Positions 1 to 5,751 of a stretch of 10,263 nt of DNA are shown here, piece by piece; within the stretch, counting starts at the first letter, position 1, and every line of letters begins with the position of its first letter. The position numbers and the translations under genes are program-made. The stretch lies in the NCBI GenBank assembly GCA_003663345.1, contig QMZU01000017.1:1-10263 (forward strand). Direction: 5' to 3'. Source of the stretch: Candidatus Aenigmatarchaeota archaeon (GTDB lineage Archaea; Aenigmatarchaeota; Aenigmatarchaeia; PWEA01; B50-G16). The notes below the pieces were generated by a model. That model had not been told where the DNA came from and did not search any database. It saw nothing but the letters and a program-made list of their open reading frames with translations.

Positions 1-339
1 ATATATCTCCCGGTGAAGTTCACATAGGATACCGCTGCTCTTTATGCGCCTGCACAGTTCGCACCATTCGAATGTTGCCTCCATTCCGTTTATCTGGTTT
101 GCTGCCAGACCTGAAGAGATATTTTCAAGCCCTTCGGAGATGAACTGGGTCGAGTCCAGGATTCTGGCCTTGCGACCGCGGAGATGCTGTTTGTACTGGG
201 ATATGGCCGGCTGGGTCATACCGAGCCTTCTCGCAGCCTCCTTCTGTGTGAGGCCGTGTTTTTCAATAAGATCCCGGGCAATCAGTGCCCTTGCAGCTGG
301 CAGAAGTTCTTTTGCAATGATTTCGCAGATCGGTTTCAT
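1..339 (-). CDS. HTH transcriptional regulator, COG2522-like, with Cys motif (3' end outside window)
   Basis: The frame is open from an ATG at 339 to the window edge, giving 113 codons with no stop seen. The N-terminus (CEIIAKELLPAARALIARDL, residues 5-24) and the helix-turn-helix at about 31-51 (TQKEAARRLGMTQPAISQYK) match the small archaeal XRE-like regulators grouped as COG2522. After a linker, the C-terminal part carries C93-x2-C96-x9-C106-x2-H109, plus C5 at the N-terminus. In this family such a Cys-rich tail usually continues with more cysteines, which would lie beyond the window. It should bind DNA, probably as a dimer. The cysteines suggest a metal or Fe-S ligand set, but that is inference. 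It diverges from a cysteine desulfurase/IscU operon, so a role in controlling Fe-S or sulfur genes is plausible but unproven. There is no Shine-Dalgarno site before the ATG; a TATA-like element 26 bases upstream suggests a leaderless mRNA. Confidence 0.8.
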   Translation of the reverse strand, partial: MKPICEIIAKELLPAARALIARDLIEKHGLTQKEAARRLGMTQPAISQYKQHLRGRKARILDSTQFISEGLENISSGLAANQINGMEATFEWCELCRRIKSSGILCELHREIY

Positions 340-356
340 GGAGATTATGTGGATAC

Positions 357-371
357 GAAATAATTTAAATA
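357..371 (+). promoter_or_regulatory. BRE/TATA promoter of the sulfur operon (leaderless)
   Basis: The sequence CGAAATA followed by TTTAAATA (364-371) fits an archaeal BRE plus TATA box. The TATA centre is about 25 bases before the ATG at 392, and no Shine-Dalgarno site precedes that ATG, so the first gene is probably translated from a leaderless mRNA. Confidence 0.65.
362..369 (-). promoter_or_regulatory. TATA-like element for the regulator gene (leaderless)
   Basis: Read on the minus strand this is TTTAAATT. Its centre lies about 26.5 bases before the ATG at 339, the archaeal TATA-to-start distance, so transcription would begin at or very near the start codon. The BRE position upstream is not purine-rich, so this side may be the weaker of the two. 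It overlaps the plus-strand TATA element by six bases. Confidence 0.5.
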
Positions 372-388
372 TAACGGTGTTATAATTA
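366..388. repeat. Inverted repeat in the divergent promoter, candidate operator
   Basis: TAAATATAAC and GTTATAATTA flank a GGT spacer. The inner six bases of each arm (370-375 and 379-384) are perfectly complementary, and the full ten-base arms have one mismatch. The repeat begins inside the TATA element and ends just before the expected start of the plus-strand transcript, where a bound regulator would block TBP or polymerase. The AT-rich sequence makes a chance repeat possible. Confidence 0.45.
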
Positions 389-391
389 TAC

Positions 392-1561
392 ATGCACACA
401 ATCCAGTCAAGAGTTATCTATCTCGACAACGCCTCAACAACACCCCTTGACCCCAGGGTCAGAGAAGCGATGCTGCCATACCTCACCGAAAGATACGGAA
501 ACCCCTCCTCCATCCACAAGGTCGGGAGGGAGGCAAGAGAAGCCGTGGAGGACGCAAGAAGAAAGGTGGCCGATACCATAGGTGCCTCTCCTGAAGAGAT
601 ATACTTCACAGGCTCCGGTTCTGAAGGTAACAATCTCGCGATAAAAGGGATAGCCTGGGCCAACCGCTCCAGAGGAAAACACATCATAACCACCAAGATA
701 GAACACAAGTGTGTGCTGAACACGTGCCACTACCTTGAGAAGCATGGATTCGATATAACCTATCTGGATGTGGATGAGTACGGTGTTGTTGACCTTGAGC
801 AGCTCAAATCCTCTCTGAGAGATGACACGATTCTGGTTTCGGTGATGTATGCGAATAATGAGGTGGGCACACTTCAACCAATAAAAGAGATATCACAGAT
901 ACTGAAGAAGCGGGATATATATCTGCATACGGATGCTGTCCAGGTTCTTGGTAAACTTCCTCTGGACGTTGAAAAACTCGGTGTGGATGTATTAACCCTG
1001 AGCGCTCACAAGATATACGGACCAAAGGGTGTTGGCGCGGTTTACGTGAGGAAGGGAACAAGAATGGATCCCTTAATTCATGGTGGTGGTCAGGAAAGAG
1101 GTCTTAGAAGCGGTACGGAAAATGTCCCGGGAATAGTTGGTTTCGGTACAGCAGCAGAACTCGCCAAGAACCTTCTTCTGGAAGACAAAGCAAAATTCGA
1201 AAGATTCAGCGAAAAATTAATCAACGAAATCCCGGAGAGAATAGAGAATGTGAAATTCAACGGTCACCCGAAAAAGAGAGTACCGAATATAGTAAACTTC
1301 TCGTTCCCAAGGGTTGAAGGAGAATCGATAGTTATGTATCTTGACCTTGAGGGAATAGCCGCCTCGACAGGCTCGGCCTGCACATCCAAATCCCTTGAAC
1401 CCAGTCATGTCCTCACGGCGATGGGTATATCTCCGGAAGTTGCCCACGGCTCATTGAGAATATCCTTTGGAAGGTTCAATGACGAATACGATGTGGATAA
1501 ACTTTTAGAAGTTTTGCCCGGAATAATAGAGAAACTCAGGAAGATGAGCCCTTTGGGTTGA
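392..1561 (+). CDS. iscS: Cysteine desulfurase (NifS/IscS family)
   Basis: This 389-residue class V aminotransferase-fold PLP enzyme removes sulfur from L-cysteine, leaving alanine and an enzyme persulfide for Fe-S assembly and thiolation. The N-terminus has the family's YLDNASTTPLDP. H105 in the IEHK motif stacks on PLP, and D181 and Q184 (HTDAVQ) contact the cofactor. K207 in SAHKIYGPKG is the Schiff-base lysine. C330 in GSACTSKSLEPSHVL is the persulfide cysteine on the mobile loop. Length is normal for the family. The start is the first ATG, 25 bases after the TATA box. It heads the operon, and its stop lies five bases before the ATG of the IscU scaffold. Assignment to the NifS/IscS group is secure; the choice between the symbols nifS and iscS is nominal. 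Confidence 0.96.
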   Translation: MHTIQSRVIYLDNASTTPLDPRVREAMLPYLTERYGNPSSIHKVGREAREAVEDARRKVADTIGASPEEIYFTGSGSEGNNLAIKGIAWANRSRGKHIITTKIEHKCVLNTCHYLEKHGFDITYLDVDEYGVVDLEQLKSSLRDDTILVSVMYANNEVGTLQPIKEISQILKKRDIYLHTDAVQVLGKLPLDVEKLGVDVLTLSAHKIYGPKGVGAVYVRKGTRMDPLIHGGGQERGLRSGTENVPGIVGFGTAAELAKNLLLEDKAKFERFSEKLINEIPERIENVKFNGHPKKRVPNIVNFSFPRVEGESIVMYLDLEGIAASTGSACTSKSLEPSHVLTAMGISPEVAHGSLRISFGRFNDEYDVDKLLEVLPGIIEKLRKMSPLG

Positions 1562-1566
1562 TTAAA

Positions 1567-1974
1567 ATGTACTCCGAGAAAGTGATGGAGCATTTCAGAA
1601 ACCCCAAGAACGTGGGTGAGATGAAAGATCCTGATGGTGTAGGAGAGGTCGGGAATCCCGTCTGCGGGGACGTGATGAAGGTTTACATAAAGGTTTCCAA
1701 GAAAGGAGGAAAGGAAATAATCTCGAATATAAAGTTCAAAACCTTTGGATGTGTGGCTGCGATAGCCTCTTCCTCAATGCTTACAGAAATAGTGAAAGGA
1801 AAAACATTGGAGGAAGCAGAAAGGATAACAAGAAAGGACGTTTCCGAAGCTCTTGGTGGACTCCCACCTGTAAAGGAGCACTGCTCGAACCTTGCTGCGG
1901 ATGCTCTAAAAAAAGCGATACTGGATTATCTTTCAAAGAGGGGTAAAAATGAAGGTGGCCCAGAACGTTCTTGA
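1567..1974 (+). CDS. iscU: Fe-S cluster scaffold protein, IscU/NifU N-terminal type
   Basis: This 135-residue scaffold receives persulfide sulfur from the desulfurase and builds [2Fe-2S]/[4Fe-4S] clusters. It opens with MYSEKVMEHFRNPKNVGEM, typical of the family. The three cluster cysteines are C33 (NPVCGD, with D35 as the usual aspartate), C62 (TFGCVAAIASSS) and C106 (KEHCSNLA). The LPPVK motif, which binds the Hsp70 HscA in bacteria, sits at 99-103. There are no NifU middle or C-terminal domains. A TTG at 1558 could extend it by three codons and overlap the desulfurase stop, but the ATG at 1567 fits the family N-terminus exactly. A weak GGTTGAT precedes it. The last 26 bases overlap the next gene. 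Confidence 0.95.
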   Translation: MYSEKVMEHFRNPKNVGEMKDPDGVGEVGNPVCGDVMKVYIKVSKKGGKEIISNIKFKTFGCVAAIASSSMLTEIVKGKTLEEAERITRKDVSEALGGLPPVKEHCSNLAADALKKAILDYLSKRGKNEGGPERS

Positions 1975-2902
1975 ACTGATAGGAGAAACACCAGTTGTTA
2001 AGATAAACAGAATGAACCCTAACCCGAATGTGGAGATTTACATGAAACTCGAATGGTACAACCCCATGGGCTCTGTCAAGGACAGAATAGCTCTTTCAAT
2101 GATAGAGGATGCTGAGAGAAGTGGTGCTCTTAAGAAGGGCATGGTTGTTCTTGAGGCAACCTCTGGCAACACCGGCATCGGTCTTGCAATGGTCTGCGCT
2201 GTCAAAGGATACAGATGCCTCTTCACACTTCCCGAATCAGTTTCAATGGAGAGAAAGAAACTCCTTAAGGCGATGGGTGCAGACCTAATAGTAACACCTG
2301 CTGAGGAAGGGACAGATGGTGCTATAAGAAAGGCAAGAGAGCTGGCAAAGTCTTCAAGATACTTTTATGTAAACCAGTTCTCGAATGAGTCCAACTGGAG
2401 AGCTCATTATGAGGGAACAGGACCGGAGATATGGAGACAGATGAACGGATACCTCACACACTTCGTCGCAGGTATGGGAACAAGCGGAACGCTGATGGGT
2501 GTTTCAAAATTTCTGAAGGATAAAGGTGTGAAGATAATAGGTGTTGAACCGGTCAAAGGTCATAAGCAGGAGGGTTTGAAAAACATGGAAGAGTCCATAG
2601 TCCCCGAAATATACGATCCGGATGTTCTGGATGAGAAGATAACAGTAAGGGACGAGGACGCCTTTGAAACAGCCAGAAGACTGCTCCGTGAAGAGGGAAT
2701 CTTTGGTGGAAAGTCCACAGGCTCCGCTCTCTGGGCAGCCACACAGATTTCAAAAAGACTGAATTCGGGCCGAATCCTTGTGATATCACCTGACCACGGT
2801 TTCAAATACCTAAGTACTGACCTGTACAACTGTGCAGAACTCTTCGGCTGCTACGGCATCTGTGACGGGAAGATATGCACAGCATTAAAACCAGATGAAT
2901 GA
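1949..2902 (+). CDS. PLP-dependent cysteine synthase (CysK/CysM family) with C-terminal four-Cys tail
   Basis: This 317-residue fold-type II PLP enzyme probably makes cysteine from sulfide and an activated serine. K44 (NPMGSVKDR) forms the Schiff base, TSGNTG (71-76) is the substrate loop, GMGTSGT (175-181) binds the PLP phosphate, and SPDHG (280-284) supplies the serine near the pyridine nitrogen. The middle segment, GHKQEGLKNMEESIVPEIYD, is unlike plant-type CysK and closer to CysM-like enzymes, so the substrate could be O-acetyl- or O-phosphoserine. No serine acetyltransferase is present here. The last 25 residues add C295-x5-C301-x3-C305-x4-C310, which is unusual for the family and could bind a metal or cluster or relay sulfur. 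A strong Shine-Dalgarno (GAGGGGT, 1938-1944) fixes the ATG at 1949. Being beside a desulfurase suggests local cysteine supply. Confidence 0.9.
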   Translation: MKVAQNVLELIGETPVVKINRMNPNPNVEIYMKLEWYNPMGSVKDRIALSMIEDAERSGALKKGMVVLEATSGNTGIGLAMVCAVKGYRCLFTLPESVSMERKKLLKAMGADLIVTPAEEGTDGAIRKARELAKSSRYFYVNQFSNESNWRAHYEGTGPEIWRQMNGYLTHFVAGMGTSGTLMGVSKFLKDKGVKIIGVEPVKGHKQEGLKNMEESIVPEIYDPDVLDEKITVRDEDAFETARRLLREEGIFGGKSTGSALWAATQISKRLNSGRILVISPDHGFKYLSTDLYNCAELFGCYGICDGKICTALKPDE

Positions 2903-3621
2903 GAAAGCATTATATTCTTCACATCACCTCTGATTATATGATGCCCAAAACCATCTGCCTTGTTTCAGGTGGCATAGACTCTCCTGTAGCTGCAGCTCTA
3001 ATGTCCAAGAGATTTGAGATAATTCCATTACATTTCAACCACTATCCGTTCTACTGTGAGGAATCCTTTGCACTTGCCATGAAGGTGCTGGAAAGGCTGA
3101 AAGAAATAACCGGTTTCAAAACTCTTGTCATAGTTCCATGGGGGAGGGTGTTAAAAAGAATCCATCATGAGCTAAGAGACAGGCGCTATGCATGCGTTCT
3201 CTGCAGACGCGCTATGCTGGATGCCGCCTGCAGGGTCGCCAAAATATTCGATGCTTCATCCATAACGACAGGCGAGGCCCTCGGTCAGAAAGCATCCCAA
3301 ACACTCGAGAACCTGAATGCCATCTCCCATGGAATTGACTGTACCATAGAGAGACCTTTGATAGGTATGGATAAGGATGAAATAGTGAAGATATCAAAAG
3401 AACTCGATCTTTACATGGACAAACATGTTGGATGTTGCAAGGCCGTTCCAGAATTCCCAAAGACAAGAACATCACCAAAGATTGTTTCGAAACTCTACGA
3501 AGAACTGAATCTCGGGGAAGCTGTGTCTGAGGCCGTGTCGAGAATTTACAAGAGCACAGGAGACGTCCATCAAGCATACATGGAATACATGAAAATAATG
3601 ATGGGTGAGGATTTTGGATAG
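2899..3621 (+). CDS. ThiI-like PP-loop sulfurtransferase without THUMP domain
   Basis: This 240-residue protein carries the ATP pyrophosphatase domain of ThiI (tRNA s4U8 synthase): the P-loop SGGIDS (23-28), the ThiI signature TGEALGQKASQTLENL (124-139) and RPLIGMDKDEIV (153-164). Cysteines C99 and C102 (CVLC) and C179/C180 match the CxxC pair and the distal cysteine that archaeal ThiI needs in place of a rhodanese domain. The N-terminal ferredoxin-like and THUMP domains that bind tRNA are missing, as is a rhodanese domain, so it needs another way to reach tRNA or has another substrate. The ATG at 2899 overlaps the upstream stop (ATGA). ATGs at 2938 and 2941 lie closer to the conserved PP-loop strand, and an ATTATATT at 2909-2916 would suit a leaderless start there. 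ThiI-family membership is firm; function in this context is inferred. Confidence 0.85.
   Translation: MRKHYILHITSDYMMPKTICLVSGGIDSPVAAALMSKRFEIIPLHFNHYPFYCEESFALAMKVLERLKEITGFKTLVIVPWGRVLKRIHHELRDRRYACVLCRRAMLDAACRVAKIFDASSITTGEALGQKASQTLENLNAISHGIDCTIERPLIGMDKDEIVKISKELDLYMDKHVGCCKAVPEFPKTRTSPKIVSKLYEELNLGEAVSEAVSRIYKSTGDVHQAYMEYMKIMMGEDFG
3604..3610 (+). promoter_or_regulatory. Shine-Dalgarno site that may set the E1-like gene's start
   Basis: GGTGAGG matches the archaeal anti-Shine-Dalgarno sequence. Its GGTGA core ends five bases before a TTG at 3614, an ideal spacing. The alternative GTG start at 3605 lies inside the site itself, so TTG at 3614 may be the true start of the E1-like protein. 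Confidence 0.45.
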
Positions 3622-4282
3622 GTACCAGAGACAGATAATGCTTCTGGGCGCTGAAAATCAAAAAACCCTCTCCAAGAGCACAATCTCGATAGTCGGCTTG
3701 GGTGGTCTCGGTGGCATCGCCTCACAGATACTCGCAAGGTCGGGTATCAACCTTAAACTCTTTGATCCTGATAGGGTTGAAATACACAACCTCCACCGTC
3801 AAATCCTCTACACCGAGAAGGACATAGGAAAGAAGAAGGCGGACATTGCTCTGAAAACCCTTTCCGAAATAAACCCAGAGATAAAAATCGAATCATGCTC
3901 CAAGAGGATAACCAGCAGAAATTCCCATCTTCTTGATGGTTCAGACCTCGTCCTAGATTGTACCGATAACATGGAATCAAAATTTCTCTTAAACGATATC
4001 TGCCTGGAAAAGGGAATCCCTCTGGTCTTCGGCGCGGTTGGAGAAAATTTCGGAATGGTCGCATTGATAAAAAAAGGCGGTCCTTGTCTCCGATGCTTTC
4101 TACCCAAGCTGGACAGAACCACAGGAATACTCGGGGCAACCGTAGGGATTGTTGGTTCCCTTCAGGCCGAGCTTGCCGTGAGATATCTCACAGGAGAAGA
4201 CCTATCCGGTTACCTCTTTCACTACAATAATCTTGAAATAAAGAAAATCAAAATAAAGAAGAGATGTGGTGAATGTGAATGA
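3605..4282 (+). CDS. E1-like adenylyltransferase, ThiF/MoeB/HesA family
   Basis: This protein of about 225 residues should adenylate the C-terminal glycine of a ubiquitin-like sulfur carrier (ThiS, MoaD or SAMP type). It has the family RYQRQIMLLG start, the nucleotide loop GLGGLGG (31-37), R65 in HNLHRQ and D121 in DCTDN. A CxxC pair at C161/C164 and another at C221/C224 form the structural zinc site. The cysteine normally four residues before the GVLGP-like motif, used for the thioester or acyl-persulfide, is D170 here (LDRTTGILG). The product may therefore only adenylate, as MoeB can, with sulfur delivered by the desulfurase or PP-loop protein. No carrier protein is encoded in the window. 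The start is uncertain: GTG 3605 or TTG 3614. It overlaps the upstream gene by up to 17 bases. Confidence 0.88.
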   Translation: MRILDRYQRQIMLLGAENQKTLSKSTISIVGLGGLGGIASQILARSGINLKLFDPDRVEIHNLHRQILYTEKDIGKKKADIALKTLSEINPEIKIESCSKRITSRNSHLLDGSDLVLDCTDNMESKFLLNDICLEKGIPLVFGAVGENFGMVALIKKGGPCLRCFLPKLDRTTGILGATVGIVGSLQAELAVRYLTGEDLSGYLFHYNNLEIKKIKIKKRCGECE

Positions 4283-5049
4283 TAGATGCCCACTGCCACC
4301 TTGAGTTCAATCAGTTCGATGATATGAGGGATGAGGTGATAAAGAAAGCGAAGGAGAGACTTCTCGCCGTTATCGATTCCGCAGCTGAAGAGACCAGAGC
4401 ACCGGCCGTGTTGAACCTTTCGGAGAAACATTCAAACTTCATCTTCCCGGTACTCGGTTTGCATCCTTCCTACGCTGTGGAGTATTCAGACGAGAAACTC
4501 AATGATTACTTGGAATACATAAGGAACAGAAAAGACCTGATATACGGGATAGGTGAGGTTGGTCTTGATTACTTCCATGTGAGCGATGACACATCACGCG
4601 AACTGACAAAAAGAGTCTTCAAAAAGTTCATCCTCCTTTCAAACGAACTCAAACTCCCACTCGTTATCCACACCCGTGACGCAATGGATGATACTCTTGA
4701 TATACTCGAAGAGAATGATGCCGGGAAGGTCATGCTTCACACCTATACCGGAAACATCCCTCAGACCGAAAGAGTTATTGACCTCGGTTATTACGTCTCC
4801 TTTTCAACGATGATTTGCAGAACAAAGGAGTATGACAAATCCATAAAGAGGGTCCCGTTGTACAGGATACTCCTTGAAACAGACTCTCCTTTTCTTGCAC
4901 CGAAAAAAGGAGAGTTGAACTACCCGTGGAACATAAAACTCGTGGCGCAGAGAATAGCAGAGCTGAAAGGTTATGATTTCGATTACGTCTGGAAGGTGTG
5001 TGCCCAGAATGCGATTGATTTTTTCAAATTACCATTGAAGGTGAAATAA
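4279..5049 (+). CDS. TatD-family metal-dependent hydrolase (putative DNase)
   Basis: This 256-residue TIM-barrel amidohydrolase-fold protein has the TatD metal ligands in order: H5 and H7 (DAHCHL), E93 (IGEVGLDY), H131 (VIHTRDA), H154 (VMLHTYTGN) and D202 (ETDSPFLAP). Length is normal. TatD enzymes are Mg-dependent 3'-5' exonucleases acting on DNA or RNA, or related hydrolases; the exact substrate here cannot be read from sequence. The start ATG overlaps the upstream stop as ATGA, and a GGTGA Shine-Dalgarno site lies at 4268-4272, six bases before it. It is the last gene of the sulfur run and seems unrelated to it by function, so it may simply be co-transcribed. It converges on the secreted-protein gene with an 18-base gap. 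Confidence 0.92.
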   Translation: MIDAHCHLEFNQFDDMRDEVIKKAKERLLAVIDSAAEETRAPAVLNLSEKHSNFIFPVLGLHPSYAVEYSDEKLNDYLEYIRNRKDLIYGIGEVGLDYFHVSDDTSRELTKRVFKKFILLSNELKLPLVIHTRDAMDDTLDILEENDAGKVMLHTYTGNIPQTERVIDLGYYVSFSTMICRTKEYDKSIKRVPLYRILLETDSPFLAPKKGELNYPWNIKLVAQRIAELKGYDFDYVWKVCAQNAIDFFKLPLKVK

Positions 5050-5060
5050 AAAAATAAAAA
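5048..5060 (-). terminator. T-rich terminator of the secreted-protein gene
   Basis: On the minus strand, just after the stop at 5068, the sequence runs CCC then TTTTTATTTTTTT. Such oligo-T tracts without a hairpin are the usual archaeal intrinsic terminators. It overlaps the last bases of tatD. A close relative follows the membrane-protein gene near 9461-9480. Confidence 0.6.
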
Positions 5061-5067
5061 GGGCGGT

Positions 5068-5718
5068 CTACTTGTAGTAACCGAACCCTGCAGATGTTGG
5101 TGAGAGGTATTCTATACCGTGATACCCACCACATGGATCGTTGTAAACCTGTTGGATTATTGCAAACGAGCCCCAAATCGCTGGACCAATCTCTTTACCA
5201 TCGGATGTGTACCAGATTCCATCGATTAGTTGTGCGTCTTCAGGAACTGCTACTATCTTGACAAAGTAGTTCCACCTGCAAGTCTCTCCACAACCGTTGT
5301 CGTATGTTCCCCACATGTGGTTCGTCAGCCAAGCACCAGAGCCTATGTAGCTGTCGTAACCGTAATGCCTGTCCAGTTCTCCGTCACCATCACAATCCTT
5401 GTTACTGAGCCAAGCGTCGTTCCACTTCATGACCAGCCAGATATCACAAAATCCGTCATTCCAGTCAGGACTCTCCGGATTGTAATGTCGATCATAGTAA
5501 CAATATGGTCCGCTGAATATGTGCGCCTGATAGTTGTATCCCCACCTATCAAATCCTAGAACCAATGGCTCTCCGTTTGAATCAACCAGAGTCCCATCCT
5601 GTATCGTTGTGCATCCTGAATAACGCCCCCCCCCGTTTGCAGATGCTGTCCCTATCAGAACCAGAGTGGTTGCTACAAATAGACCGAGAAACAAAGCCTT
5701 CATTTCAAGGTTTTTCAT
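5068..5718 (-). CDS. Secreted Trp/Cys-rich protein of unknown function
   Basis: This 216-residue protein begins with a Sec signal peptide: basic start, hydrophobic core at about 8-23, and an ASA cleavage site after A27. No lipobox is seen and there is no C-terminal membrane anchor. The mature part is acidic and aromatic, with ten tryptophans, many tyrosines and seven cysteines (C36, C73, C91, C109, C143, C147, C196) that could form disulfides. DCDGDGELD (108-116) resembles a calcium-binding DxDxDG loop. Phrases such as KWNDAWLSN and GPAIWGSFAIIQ look like a conserved extracellular domain, but I do not recognise a characterised family. A run of nine G (9 C at 5626-5634 on the plus strand) encodes GGG just after the cleavage site. 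Starting at M1 rather than M6 fits the TATA box 26 bases upstream. It is probably transcribed alone. Confidence 0.85.
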   Translation of the reverse strand: MKNLEMKALFLGLFVATTLVLIGTASANGGGRYSGCTTIQDGTLVDSNGEPLVLGFDRWGYNYQAHIFSGPYCYYDRHYNPESPDWNDGFCDIWLVMKWNDAWLSNKDCDGDGELDRHYGYDSYIGSGAWLTNHMWGTYDNGCGETCRWNYFVKIVAVPEDAQLIDGIWYTSDGKEIGPAIWGSFAIIQQVYNDPCGGYHGIEYLSPTSAGFGYYK

Positions 5719-5740
5719 ATTATGATTATGGGTACAAAAA

Positions 5741-5748
5741 ATTAAATT
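5741..5748 (-). promoter_or_regulatory. TATA box of the secreted-protein gene (leaderless)
   Basis: On the minus strand AATTTAAT, preceded by a purine-rich TGAAAG that could be the BRE, is centred about 26.5 bases before the ATG at 5718. No Shine-Dalgarno site is present, so the mRNA is probably leaderless. The T6 run directly after it may also end aRF1 transcription. Confidence 0.55.
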
Positions 5749-5751
5749 CTT

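Noticed and set aside
44..385. Plus-strand open frame of 113 codons at the left end
   Set aside because: It lies opposite the well-supported HTH regulator on the minus strand, and its translation has no family-like pattern.
434..877. Minus-strand frames opposite the cysteine desulfurase
   Set aside because: They are antisense shadows of a highly conserved gene, without promoter or recognisable motifs.
3212..3661. Minus-strand frame of 149 codons opposite the PP-loop gene
   Set aside because: It is an antisense shadow; the plus-strand frame carries all the ThiI signatures.
5230..5559. Plus-strand frame opposite the secreted-protein gene
   Set aside because: The minus frame has a signal peptide, promoter and terminator. 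The plus frame has none of these.
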